Shown here: positions 30,727-41,740 of the stretch, one piece after another
Layout of the letters: the number at the start of each line of letters is the position of its first letter
How positions within the stretch are numbered: position 1 is the stretch's first letter
NCBI GenBank assembly: GCA_907163375.1
Contig: CAJQUW010013657.1
Span: forward strand, 186,001-250,000
Direction of reading: 5' to 3'
DNA length: 64,000 bases
Source of the DNA: Prostheceraeus crozeri
Lineage: Eukaryota > Platyhelminthes > Polycladida > Euryleptidae
Position numbers and translations under genes: made by a program
The notes under the pieces: generated by a model
What the model was told of the DNA's origin: nothing
Databases searched by the model: none
Seen by the model: only the letters and a program-made list of their open reading frames with translations

Positions 30727-32382
30727 CAGTCCGTTTCATAAAAAGTGGATCATCCTAAAATTTGATTAAATAAAACATAAGTATGATACAGAAAGCATTT
30801 TTCATGTCATTTCATGTGCCTAATATATCTAAATGTCCTTATATAATCTGATAAACTATGATACAGTAACGGTTCTTAAGAAGCTAATATTTTGTGGCCC
30901 TACCCTTATTGTCAATGACATTACCAATTCGTCTATGCATTGATTCGATGATATCGTTGATTTTTGACTGATCTAACTTTCTCCACTCTCTTTTTAACAG
31001 TAACGTAAGTTGTGATACGCCATCTGTAGGTAGCAGTGAACGACGAACGTTACGTTTTAGAATACTCCATACATTTTCTATGGGATTCAGATCAGGAGAA
31101 CGAGCTGGCCAAGATAATGTCCTAAGCCCTAATTGAGACTTGCATAAGTTGACTCTACTACTCATGTGACACGTAGCATTATCATCCATAAATAACCAAG
31201 TCGATGGATCACCAAGTTGATCTGTCATTTGGCCAATGTTCATTCGTGAAACATTCACATAGCGTTCAGAATTCATGGTTCCTTGCTGTATGTGAAGTTC
31301 AGAGCAGCCATTGGTCCAAATGCCATCCCAAATCAGTAGAGTCGCACCACCTTGTACCCGGGGAAGATGTAAATGTCTCGGAATTTCCTGATCAGATTTT
31401 ATCCATAATCTCAATCGACCATCACTATCCTTCAGACGGACTGATGCCTCATCAGACCAGACAACCCGATCCCATTGATTTCGCCAGTGACAATGACTCA
31501 TTGCCCATCTGAGACGTCTTTTTATATGCTGATCTAATAATTCGATCTGAGAGGGCCTCTTACAGCTCTTGAAATTCGAGTCAATAAGTCTTCTACGAAT
31601 AGTGGACTTAGAAATAGACGAGTCTAGTACAGCTATCTCAGTTAACGAGAGACTTGGATCAACTTTAACAAATCTCCAAATTAGGCGGTCTCTACGTTTG
31701 GATGTTTTGCGTGGACGGCCAGAGCCCTCTTTACGACAGAGTCGAAAATCATCATTATGCCATCGATGCACGTTTGTGTAAGGGACATTCAGTCGCTTGC
31801 TTGTAGCTCGCAAAGAAAACCCTAGTTCTAAGAAGGCTGACACTTTGCCTTTTGTGAATGCGATCTCGTTATTGTTCATTTGTGCTTTGTATTGTTTTCA
31901 ACCGGTAAGAGATAGATTTCTAGCTGAAAGCAATCAGGAGTGCTGCCAACACCACCGCAACGAAGTCAGGAAGCTATGGAACATGACGTCCAGTTAATCA
32001 CATGTAGCAGTTACATTATTGTTGATGAATAATGGTGCTATGCTGGCTCTGATTGACCGATTTTCTTTATTTTTGTTTTGCTTGATAACTTTTGGCTTGT
32101 AGAACAACATATTACATAACAAAGGAAACAAATGTAATTTTATAAGAGTGAGGTATGATTTTGTGTAACATTGCTAAATGAAGATCAAATTATCTACTAC
32201 TTTTTTATCTATAACAGGAAAACAACTCAATATTCATGCTTGAAATTTCCAACAATGATATTAGTAAGCACAACTGACATATCTTCCAAATTTCAGAGAA
32301 ATTCGTTCAAGTTTGGTGGAGTTAGACAAAGTTGAAGTTAAGGCGATGTTTAAGGGTGATCCATTTTTTATGAAACAATCTG
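30727..32382 (-). mobile_element. Tc1-like transposon
   Basis: A 1656-bp element flanked by TA. The left end is cagtccgtttcataaaaagt and the right end is the inverse of cagattgtttcataaaaaat, so the terminal inverted repeats are about 28 bp with a few mismatches. It contains one nearly full-length transposase. Confidence 0.85.
30884..31879 (-). CDS. Tc1-like transposase (DD34E type)
   Basis: A 331-residue Tc1 transposase. The N-terminal helix-turn-helix pair includes SLRATSKRLNVPYTNVHRWH and a GRPRKTSKRRDR GRPR linker. The catalytic domain has VVWSDEASVRL (first Asp), WLFMDDNATCH (second Asp) and SWPARSPDLNPIENVWSILK (Glu of IENVW). Length is usual for the family (about 340 aa), and the frame is open from ATG to stop with all three catalytic residues, so the protein could be functional. 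The element's terminal repeats are slightly diverged. Confidence 0.9.
   Translation of the reverse strand: MNNNEIAFTKGKVSAFLELGFSLRATSKRLNVPYTNVHRWHNDDFRLCRKEGSGRPRKTSKRRDRLIWRFVKVDPSLSLTEIAVLDSSISKSTIRRRLIDSNFKSCKRPSQIELLDQHIKRRLRWAMSHCHWRNQWDRVVWSDEASVRLKDSDGRLRLWIKSDQEIPRHLHLPRVQGGATLLIWDGIWTNGCSELHIQQGTMNSERYVNVSRMNIGQMTDQLGDPSTWLFMDDNATCHMSSRVNLCKSQLGLRTLSWPARSPDLNPIENVWSILKRNVRRSLLPTDGVSQLTLLLKREWRKLDQSKINDIIESMHRRIGNVIDNKGRATKY

Positions 32383-32471
<89 letters not shown>
32383..32471. repeat. TA microsatellite, segment 2
   Basis: Nearly uninterrupted (TA)n of about 85 bp between the first and second transposon. It is the target site of both insertions. Confidence 0.95.
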
Positions 32472-34223
32472 CAGGGTGACTCAAAAGTCTTAATCGGGTT
32501 TCAAGTCAAGATTTCTCAGTAAGTATTTGCACTACAACCTTAATTTTTCTTTTATACTGTAGAGGAAGAACCAGAATTTTAGTAACATATCGCAATTTGT
32601 GAAAAAAATCAAGTTAGAGGTCGAACTACGTGCTCATTCATTTTAAGGAGGTCAACCAATTTATCAAATGGTATGAAACATTGTCCGCTTACGATTTGTT
32701 TCTCATTGACTACAACCACATGCTAATACTTCATCATTAAATTTGATTGATCAAGTGACCTGCTAAGTGTGAACAAGACTTAATGCACATGCGTCCATTG
32801 AAATAATAGCGGAAAGTTAATACGAAGGCATAATGAAGAAGGACAACAAGGAAGAATGCTAAGCTATCCATTTCCATTAATGTGTGATTGGTACTTATGA
32901 TAATTATCGAACTTCTACATTAGCTCAATAGTTATGCATGACGTCAAAATGTCGTTGAATTGAAGCATAGGCATAGATATCTGTGAAAAGACTGATTTCG
33001 GAAACCGTTTAGTACTTAATAGCTGCTGATATTCACTTTTCTATCATAGAAACCAGTGATGTTATCTGTGCAAGATCGGATCAACGTTGTGTTGCTTATG
33101 GCTAAGCATGAGTCCGTAACTACCGCCCGACGGGAGTGGCAAAGAAATTTCACATCAAGGCCACCTTCTGAAAGCACATTCCGACTTGTGTATAAGAAAT
33201 TTACTGAGACGGGTTCTGTCCAAGATGCTGAGCGAAGTGGTCGCCCATCCCTTGATGAGGATGATGTTTTACGTGTGAAAGAGGAGTTTGAGAACAATCC
33301 AAGATCGTCGGTGCGGGATGCAGCCAATCAGCTTGACATGCCACGCGAGACTGTTCGACGTACTCTGAAGCGAACAATTGGCATGAAATCATTTCACATT
33401 TCCCGTGTTAATGAACTGTTGCCAGACGACTATGAACCAAGGCTTCAGTTTTGTGAAGAAATTAGCCGGCTATGTGATGATCCCAGCTTCATCCACAAGC
33501 TATGTTTTTCTGACGAGGCCATCTTTCATCTGAATGGCAAAATTAACAGTCACAACTGTGTGATTTGGGACTATGAGAATCCACATTTATGTGACGAGAT
33601 TCCTCTAAAGTCGAAAGGCCTGGTGGTCTGGGCGGTCATGTTTTGCGACCGGATCATCGGACCTTACTTCTTTGAAACAACGGTGACGAAAGACTCCTAT
33701 CTCGAGATGCTGAGGGATTATTTCATTCCTGAACTGAAGAGACTACGAAGATTTTCCACGACAGTCTTCCAACAAGATGGCGCTCCTCCTCATTGGGGTC
33801 TGAATGTGAGAGAATTTCTCAACATCCAATTCCCTAATCGATGGATTGGCAGGAACGGTCCCATCCACTGGCCAGCTAGGAGCCCAGATTTGGCGCCTCT
33901 TTATTATTTTTCGTGGGGTCATATCAAGGAGATGGTGTACAAGAATAGGCCAACAGACAACGAAGAACTGCGAATGAAGATTGCAGAAGCAGTCCAGTCC
34001 GTGACGAAAGTCACGATCAACAAGACTTTAGAAAACTTTCAAAAAAGAGTCATTCTTTGTAATGAAGTTAACGGAGCTCACTTCCAGCATATATTGCAAA
34101 AATGCAAGTCTTTGGAAATTCTGGTTCTTCCTCTACAGTATAAACGAAAAATTGAGTTTGTAGTGCAAATACTTACAGAGAAATCTCAATTTGAAACCCG
34201 ATTAAGACTTTTGAGTCACCCTG
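32472..34223 (+). mobile_element. Mariner-type transposon (DD41D-like)
   Basis: A 1752-bp element flanked by TA. The ends are cagggtgactcaaaagtctt and its inverse, with similarity extending about 70 bp inward (gggtttca..gcaaatactta). One transposase frame on the plus strand. Confidence 0.85.
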
Positions 34224-34261
34224 TATATATATATATACAAGGTGTTTCAAAAGTAGGCTAA
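33059..34261 (+). pseudogene. Mariner-type transposase with altered catalytic site
   Basis: The frame starts at ATG 33059 (MLSVQDRINVVLLMAKHES). It has an HTH, a GRPS linker, KLCFSDEAIFHLNGKINSHN (first Asp) and TVFQQDGAPPHWGLNVREF (second Asp). WPARSPDLAPLYYFSWGHIK follows, where the third acidic residue expected after 'SPDL.PL' is Tyr (LYY instead of LDF/LDY). Without it DDE/D catalysis should fail. The frame also runs past the usual C-terminus, through the right terminal repeat and into the next element, so the original stop may be lost. The family spacing fits a DD41D (rosa-like) mariner, assigned by eye. Confidence 0.75.
34224..34237. repeat. TA microsatellite, segment 3
   Basis: A short (TA)7 run separates the second and third transposons and supplies the TA duplications of both. 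Confidence 0.9.
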
Positions 34262-34711
34262 CAGTAGAAATTGGCCTTGAAAAGCTATGTCTTAATGCTA
34301 TAGATTAATAAGCTATGTCATAATAATCTTTTTCACGATGCCACAGATAGCTAATATGCCTTGTATTCGTAAGGGGCAAAAATTCAATACTCTTTGACAT
34401 CGCGTAAATCATATTAAAATATCTCATGATCTCCAGTGTTTTCATGCCTACATATTTCACTACAACCCAATTTGAATCTATACCGATCATGAGAAGTCGA
34501 ATAACTATCCAACATCTATCAAAAAAAAATTATTAGGAAACCATGTAAACGAGATAGTAGTTGTTTCAGTGTTACTGGGGAGAAGGAAGAACAGCTGACA
34601 TTCGAATGTCCTCCGCGCCCCTCAGCCTGGTGCACGAAGACGCTGTCGTCAACACAAGACAGGGAGGCGAAGAAGGAAGAACAGCTGACATCCAAATGTC
34701 CTTCACCTTTG

Positions 34712-34780
34712 TTAATTCCAGCCTCCTCTTAGACCATCGTCAGAAGCTTCTGACGATGGCCTAGAGGAGGCTGAAATTAA
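34712..34780. repeat. Palindrome with hammerhead-like motif inside the third transposon
   Basis: ttaattccagcctcctctta pairs with taggaggctgaaattaa-type sequence across agaagcttct. The right arm reads CTGACGA, then gcctagaggaggc (possible stem), then TGAAAT, similar in layout to the PLE tails. Upstream, two copies of gaaggaagaacagctgacat lie 91 bp apart (34580 and 34671). Confidence 0.55.
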
Positions 34781-34906
34781 TAAAGGTATTAACATTAAAA
34801 CAACTACCATTTTGTTTGCTTGGTTTCCTAACAAAAAAATGAACAAATGAATAACCAAGGCCTATTCAACATATCAAAAAATTAATCAACTTAAAGTTGC
34901 AAAAAT

Positions 34907-35971
34907 TCACGAACGCAAATGCTCAAAATGTCCACCATGGACATCGGCACATTCTTGTAGTCTTTCGGCCACACTGTGGCACACATTTCTGCATAAGTTC
35001 CTGTCATCACTGATCTCTTGACAGGCATCTGTGATGTAGGAGCGGAGTTGAGAAAGTGTGTGAGGTTTTCGTCCGTACACTTTCTCCTTTACAACGCCCC
35101 AAAAGAAAAAGTCCATCGGAGTTAGATCGGGAGAGCGAGGAGGCCAAAGGATGCTACCACATCTCCCGATCCACTTTCCTGGAAAAGTGTCATTCAGATA
35201 GCTTCTGACACTCACTGCAAAATGCGCTGGTGCACCATCCTGCTGAAAGTACAGCTCATTGAAGTTGTTCAATGACTGCATCTCAGGAATCGCAAAGGAT
35301 TGGAGCATTTGAAGGTACACCTCAGTCGTCACAGTTCTTTCAAAAAATACTGGCCCAATCACACCGTTGCTTGACATACCGACCCAGACGGTTAAGCCAG
35401 GCTGGTTCAGCTCATTTGTTGATACCATGTGCGGATTTTCAGGGAACCAGTAGACACAGTTATGTCTATTTACGTGACCTGATAGTTTGAAACTGGCTTC
35501 GTCAGACCAAACTATCTTGTCAAGCAAATCTGGGTTCTCCCGAATTTCCGACAACATGAGCACAGCAAACTGCAAGCGTCGTTCAGCATCATCCGGTAGA
35601 AGGTGCTGCAACAGTCTGGGTCGGTATGGTTTCAACTCAACTTTCCTCATCAGTCTCCAAGTAGAGCTTAGAGAAATGTCCAACTCCAATGAGGCTCTTC
35701 TTGTTGACTTCTTCGGACTTTGAACAAATGTTTGGGCCACTAGCTCCTCGTTTGATGTTATTGAAACTGATCGAGGGCGTCCTGACTTCGGTGCATTCTC
35801 TACCGAACCGGTCTTTACAAATTTATCTCGAATGCGATAAATAGCAAATCTTGATGGAGGATTGCTGTGAAAGGCATCTCTCCATTCCATTCGCACCTTT
35901 TCAGCATTCTTGTTTTTCCAAAAGGATTTCAAAATCCATTTTCTCTGATCATCTTTTAGATGACCTGACAT
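34907..35971 (-). CDS. Mariner-type transposase, DD41D-like (open)
   Basis: A 354-residue protein from ATG 35971. It has an N-terminal DUF4817-like HTH (SFWKNKNAEKVRMEWRDAF), a SGRPRSV linker and DKIVWSDEASFKLSGHVNRH (first Asp). These are followed by LYFQQDGAPAHFAVSVRSYL (second Asp) and WPPRSPDLTPMDFFFWGVVK (third Asp, 41 residues after the second). It ends GGHFEHLRS, the usual end for the family. All catalytic residues are present and the frame is open. It is a relative of the 33059 protein but not a copy of it. Confidence 0.9.
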   Translation of the reverse strand: MSGHLKDDQRKWILKSFWKNKNAEKVRMEWRDAFHSNPPSRFAIYRIRDKFVKTGSVENAPKSGRPRSVSITSNEELVAQTFVQSPKKSTRRASLELDISLSSTWRLMRKVELKPYRPRLLQHLLPDDAERRLQFAVLMLSEIRENPDLLDKIVWSDEASFKLSGHVNRHNCVYWFPENPHMVSTNELNQPGLTVWVGMSSNGVIGPVFFERTVTTEVYLQMLQSFAIPEMQSLNNFNELYFQQDGAPAHFAVSVRSYLNDTFPGKWIGRCGSILWPPRSPDLTPMDFFFWGVVKEKVYGRKPHTLSQLRSYITDACQEISDDRNLCRNVCHSVAERLQECADVHGGHFEHLRS

Positions 35972-36384
35972 GACAGAAGCAGCAAATTCAAAAAAGCTTC
36001 AAGCTTGTTTAATTCACTTCAAGTCAAACTAACAGTGTTTGATTCAAATCAAATTAATTGAACATATCCATGTACGTAATGTCAGATTGGTGCTATATCT
36101 TGTCCATGATAGATTTCAAAATTCCTTTGCTAATGGAATGCTACTGCATAGACTTCTAAATGATAGTAGCAATTACTTCGAAGTCTATGGCTCATGTTGG
36201 ACTGATCATGGATATCCATCGACTGATTCAGGTGTAAATCGCCAATAGAACGGTCAACATAGATTTCCTAGGGCAAAATCAACTGTTAGCCTACTTTTGA
36301 AACACCTTGTATATTCAGTCATTGATTATATAAATCATCGATTGCCTCATTTTCATTTTTTTCTTAATGTAAAGACTGCAACCA

Positions 36385-36455
36385 CCCATTGAGTCGACGA
36401 AAGGCCTCGTGATAAAAGATAAATCAACAGACTGCTGATTTTTCTTGTTTGCACC
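36385..36455 (+). repeat. Dispersed PLE-like 3' tail sequence, copy 2
   Basis: About 68 bp match the inverse of 13341-13410 (for example gagtcgacgaaaggcctcgt and tgatttttcttgtttg). It marks the same repeat family at a second place in the intron. Confidence 0.5.
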
Positions 36456-36943
36456 GCACTTTTTCAAGAAATTAGATATAAGCTCAGAGAAGGGATGAGA
36501 AGCATGTTCAGTTTCATTCAACATAACTAAATATACATAATAAAACGAAATAGAACTAGCCCGTAAAAAATTGGTTGATTTTACAGAAAAAATCACTAAA
36601 TTTGACATTTGACAAACGGATTATCCTTTGTACTGCGAGACATTGCACGACAGATTGAAGAGACACTTTCTTTGCCATTTTAACTTTTTTCTTATTCAAC
36701 CTTTTTTGTACCATTTCGGAATTCAAGAAGTTCACGTGATATATTTTCAATCGATAAAGCTTTGCTTATATCGCCACACCGACTTCAACTTACGTACAAT
36801 CTTCATAGGACGTACTTGTCATAAATCAAATAATTTTTTCTGTGTCAACAGCTGTTTCACTAATTTCCTCTTTCTAAAAGTGTCTTCAAAATTTGAGAAT
36901 TGAAACATATACACACATTTGAAGCTTATTTACCGATTACAAT

Positions 36944-37153
36944 TTATCTTCGTCCTACTGATTTCACAATATCCAGCAGTTCGTCAAATAGGAAAGACAT
37001 CAATGGTTGATCAGTTTGAAAGTGTACAGGAAATTGTTCTAGAAGATTGGCGATAAATTGAAAATACGAATTTCCACACTGCCTTCCAGCACAGTGCAGT
37101 TTGGTAAAATCCTCAGAATCGGTAAAAAGATCACATGTAGCTTTCAAAATCAT
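36944..37153 (-). pseudogene. Possible transposon-derived ORF fragment
   Basis: A 69-codon frame contains LHCAGRQCGNSYFQFIANLL and FQTDQPLMSFLFDELLDIVK. I associate the 'FQTDQPL..FL..DL..I..S...R' pattern with hAT-like domesticated or transposon proteins, but the match is by memory and the fragment has no other domain. It could also be an unrelated exon. No convincing splice sites fit it to the APMAP gene. Confidence 0.3.
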
Positions 37154-37850
37154 TATGACTTCGGAAGTACTGGAAGAAACGTAACTACCTATGGTTAGCT
37201 CTCATACCCAAAAGTGACAAATTATGACCTGCATCTGATCAATTTTTTTGAAATTTCGGAAGTAAAATTATACTAATTTTCTAGCTACTGAAAAATGAAT
37301 ACAGCTCATACACATGAAATTCAAGCTCATGCAGCAACCTGTAATGTTTGAAATATCAACACTCCTTTAATCTACTATTTCATTTGGCATAAAATGAGCC
37401 ATTGATAATGCACATTGCTGATACAGTCAGATGAAATTTAATTACGACGAAATGTTTTGTAAATTTGCATATAGTTTTCTATTATTTGTAATTTTGCATC
37501 ATGATGTGAATTTTAAATCTTAATACCTGAAGATAGATATAGATAATAGCTGAAATTAATTGTCAACGAAAAATAAAGTTCATTTCATCATTTGAATTTG
37601 TCTCTTTCCAAAGAAAACAAAATTATGACTAACAGCCAAGAAATCTTTCCCATTACGACGAAATGACTGATCTCTCCTATCCTCTCTTTTTTTATTATAT
37701 CATATTACGCAGAATTTTCATGCCCCTTTCAATTAACAGCCTTAGATCAAGCTTCTGGCCAAATCTACATGCATGTAGATTCCGTGCCTTTCCTGATGCA
37801 GTTCGTGTCTTAATATGATTTAAGATATTGATCAATGAATGTCTTGATAC

Positions 37851-38184
37851 ACTTGCCTTGGATATAATGTTCCGCACGTATGGTCTCTCCATTACCAAAT
37901 CTCTCAAACTATTTCCAACACTAGCTCCACGGACAATTGCAATTCCAACCCAATATCCATCACCTGCCTCATTGACTCTGATATTATCAGGCATACCGGG
38001 CAAGTTGGCAAACACCTCTGCTTCACCGCGACGTGGTCCGTGAACAAATATGCGCATTATTCTGTCCCTTGTTGTTTCCGCGACTAATACAGAATTTTTA
38101 TCGCGCAAATTCAGTTGCACACCGATTCCATTATACACACTTCTGAATTTTTGACTACTGTTGGTTTGACTTAAAAGAATGAGT
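37851..38184 (-). CDS. APMAP-like gene, internal exon (exon B)
   Basis: The exon encodes SVYNGIGVQLNLRDKNSVLV, AETTRDRIMRIFVHG, FANLPGMPDNIRVNEAGDGY, WVGIAIVRG and LVMERPYVRNIISK. This follows the APMAP consensus 'FPNGVQLS...VLVAETT.ARI.R..V.G...G....F...PGFPDNIR....GGYWVG...RP...ERPW' closely. The acceptor has a long pyrimidine tract ending ttcgcag. The first base completes the codon left open by exon A (CG|A, Arg). Ending at 37851 (donor AGT|GTATCA) gives phase 0, as exon C needs, and a sensible protein length. The frame stays open to 37695; an alternative donor at 37709 (C|GTAATA) has the wrong phase for exon C. Confidence 0.85.
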
Positions 38185-41089
38185 CTGCGAAAGGTAGAAA
38201 GAAAAAGTTATACAAAATATGGCCAATGGAAAACTTCAAAATAAGAGTAAATTAAATATAACTTTTAGATGTGTGAAAAACTATTTCATTGACGATAGCT
38301 TGTTAATTATTATTCAAGCATTTGCGCACAGCTCATCGTCAGCCAAAGAGTGAAAATATTAATTTAATTTTCTTAACTGTTGAATAAGGACCTTCGAAGC
38401 TCTGAGATTCGATTCGAATCGCGAATCGGCTGCCGATTCGAGAAAACTTCGTATCGGCTAGCGTCGACTGGCCAAAAATCATTTTAATTGGTGTCTTTTG
38501 ATTTACACCCTCCTCCCGTTCGTTAATGCTTGTAAGTGACATTGCAATATTTTGAGATGCTAGATTCTCTGTTTGAAAGTGGCTAAAAGGGTAGAATTGC
38601 TACAGTGCATCATTAATAGATACTGTGTTACATGTTGACCAGATTAACATTCCCCAATTATGCAACATAGCCTAAAACATGGACAGGATATCCAATAAGA
38701 AGAAATTGCTTCATTCGATTCGATCTTTTGACACTGCTCCTCGCACTTTTATTAATGAGCCCCTCAAATGACTTTGCTCAATGAGACTTTTTGCACTTAA
38801 CTCCTGCAACTTTTGAACCACCCGATTATATGCAATCTTTGAGATGGGCCTACAGAAGCTTCAGAGCAAGGGGAGCATTCTATCTGGACTGCATTATGCC
38901 AAATCTCAAACAGAAAAAATCTGGTCAGCACACCAAATTTCGATTATCGCTTAAAAACAGGGAAAGTTGTTCATTTTTAGTGATGGACTAATTTGGTGAG
39001 ATGACTAGATTTTCTTTCCTGTTGAGATTTGGTCCATGGTTGATAGAGACGAAATGGTCCTCTTATCCTGAATCATTCGCATCTCAGAGATGAAAATAAT
39101 CAGACGCCTAGTACAAAGTTTAAATGAGTTAAAGTACAAAATGTAGTTTATCGTCGACTTATGGTCTTTCATTTATAGATTTTCCTATAGGCTGCGGCTA
39201 GCTACTGGATTTCATTACTTCACTGATTTTCCATTTCCAAACTGGCAGATCCAAGACTACAATAATTAGTTACAGATCGAAGTGCTCTCAGTCTTCAGTA
39301 ACCCTATGCTTGCATGAGTTTGAGGGACAGTTTACGTACAGGTCTACATAGGCTATTGAATGATCTATTTTGAATTCGTCGTGAAAAAATTAGATGATCA
39401 TTTCAGACAGCGCTAATATGGAAAGTTGAAGGCATCAATGGATTGTTGACAAATTTCGATCATTGCTTTCTGATGTGAAAATTGCGATAACAATTATAGA
39501 ATCTACTGATTGTTTGTTCATGAAAATTGGTGCTTTCCCTGGCTCAGGATCTAAGCACAGGGACGATTGATGGAGGTTGCATTTCCAGTCCGGTGTGAGA
39601 TTCGAAGAATTTTTTTCTATAAACCTGAGGTCAAAACCTAGTTCTTGTCATCAAACTAATTGCGGGTAATTTAGCAAAGTAAGGCCAATCAGCTGTTCAA
39701 GACATGTTATGAAATAACGTCCATCAAACTCATTTTCCAGCGCCAATATTCAGTCGAAATAAGTTGTAGTTAGAAAGAGCAGAAGATTTCGATCTATTTA
39801 GAAAAATTGAGACATTTTTTGTTTGACAGCATATTTTATGAGTACCAAGGTGTCACTGCATCTTTCAGTAGCCATGTAAATTGGATAATTGCTAGGTCTT
39901 GTTAGCGAGGTCTATTTTCTTCAAGGCTATCGGCACAGCAGGCGAAGTAAATATTTTACAGAAATAAGCTGAAGTAGGCCTATTTAAGTTTTCTTTGATT
40001 CGCTTCGATTCGCTAATCACGACCCGATTCGATTCGACCTAAAATTTTCCGATTTGCAAGTACAATTTACATCGTAACATGTAGTGATTTTTGGCCGCTC
40101 TACTATTACAATCTATATCTGTCATCTGGGCTATAAACAGAATTACTTAAGCTACAAGTAGGATTGCTAGACAAAAACCAGGAACAGACTTGAATAGACA
40201 TTTCTTGTAACGTGAGGAATCATTTACAGGAATAGTACACATTCGCCGACCAACAATACTCCGCATTTCATATGCAACTGCACTCGGTCCATTCACGCAA
40301 TATGGCATCTCAGAAATTCCGCATGCATCTACTAAATCTACAAGTAAATATATAGAAGTTCATTTTGATCCACAAAGCTACAGGTAGAAATTCATATCGA
40401 TTATAACTTCATGAATTGATCAGTTTAAATCGTAGAGCCTAAAGTAATTCTGTCAAAGGTTAAAGAGAAGGAGATACATTTTAATATTCTTATTTAATTT
40501 GCAACATTTTCCTGTTACGATATTATCTTTGCAACGTTCTTTGTAATTAATTTGATATCAAAAAGCTTTCTTATGCATGTAGAACAAAGATAAAAAACAA
40601 ATGTAGAGCCGACATGCACACATTCTAAGATAACAAAGTTTCCCTGACAAATTTACAAATACTTCCATGATAACTTCTCTATATTCGTTTAGAATTTTTT
40701 CCTTACAAAGATCATTAAAATCTATTTTTAATAGTTTGTGATCTATCTTATTTATTCACTGATATTTAGTAAATTAGGAGGTCTGTTTTGGCGAAAATAT
40801 TTTTCAAACATGAGGGGATGCATTGCTTATTGATGCGTCAAAAAAATCTCCTTAAAATTTCTATCAAAGAACAGTACTGCTATTCAAATGCTCTTTCGTG
40901 GAAGCAAACTAAATCATAGAAAACCACATTTTTGTGATCTCTGATACAAGACGGAGCATATTTACTTGCCTAATGCTCGACACTACCTCAGAAAGTTGGG
41001 CGCAATCAAGCCATGGGTAAGAATTGTGTCTCGTTCTATAATTGAATTGAAATTCAAGCAAGCCGTGTCTAGCAGTCTCCAAAGTGTAC
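38185..41089. other. Intron of the APMAP-like gene, mostly unannotated
   Basis: Part of the 25.6-kb intron between exons B and A. Two patches rich in GATTCG-type words (about 38400-38460 and 39995-40045) may be the ends of an old DNA transposon, but the inverted match is weak. No gene is recognised. Confidence 0.4.
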
Positions 41090-41640
41090 ACGAATCGAAG
41101 AAGTTTGGGGAAGCAAAGAAATGTCCTTTTAATGCCACTGATACCGTTTGCGACTGGACGAGGGGAGGTTGCCTAAACATTGTGGTGGAATGCAAAAGTT
41201 GAGAGCGCAATTAAAGAAAAACGCAAATTATGGAAGATATGGCGGAACAGCAACGATGCAACAGACAATAGCCGGTACGTTGAAGCCAAGAGGAAAGGCA
41301 AATCAGTTGTATACCATGCCAACAAGAGCTCCGAATCGGTAAAGATGGAAAATATGGAAAAGAAGGATGGCAGGAACTACATCTTCAAACTTGCCAAGCA
41401 ACTTAGGAGTGAATATAAGGACGTTACCAATATCAGCTATGTTAGAAGCAAAGCTGGTAGACTTGTTTGCAGCGAGGAAAAGAGTCTTAAACCCTGGAGA
41501 AGCCATTATGAGCGCCTATTTAATGCAGAATTCCCTTTTAATGCGGAAGGACTGGCTTCTATACATTCAATGGGAGGACCATCGCCCTCAATCACTAGCG
41601 GCATGGTCAAACCAGTAATAACGGCAATGAAGAAGAATAA
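41090..41640 (+). mobile_element. LINE fragment: linker between endonuclease and reverse transcriptase
   Basis: The frame reads WWNAKVESAIKEKRKLWKIW, YVEAKRKGKSVVYHANK, YIFKLAKQLRSEYKDVTN and WRSHYERLFNAEF. This is the linker region of 'craftsman'-type endonuclease-reverse transcriptase LINEs ('WWNDEV..AIKEKRKL...AKR.AK..VY.AK...IF..AKQ......HYERLLN'). In such elements this region lies after the endonuclease, but here it lies before it, so this is a separate or rearranged piece. Confidence 0.7.
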
Positions 41641-41740
41641 GGCACATCAGCAGCCCCAGACTGATGTGACAGGAGAGACCAGGGATTCATCATGGCAGTC
41701 GCGGACTGGGATGCGACATGCGATCATAGGAACGACAATT

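Larger units (their letters stand above)
34238..36309 (-). mobile_element. Mariner-type transposon (DD41D-like), third of the row
   Basis: A 2072-bp element flanked by TA (34236-34237, 36310-36311). The terminal inverted repeats are caaggtgtttcaaaagtagg with continuing match ctaacagt. It contains an open transposase on the minus strand and, near its left end, a 69-bp palindrome. Confidence 0.85.

Noticed and set aside
38400-40045. GATTCG-rich patches as the terminal repeats of a DNA transposon
   Set aside because: The inverse match is short and full of mismatches, and no target duplication could be placed.
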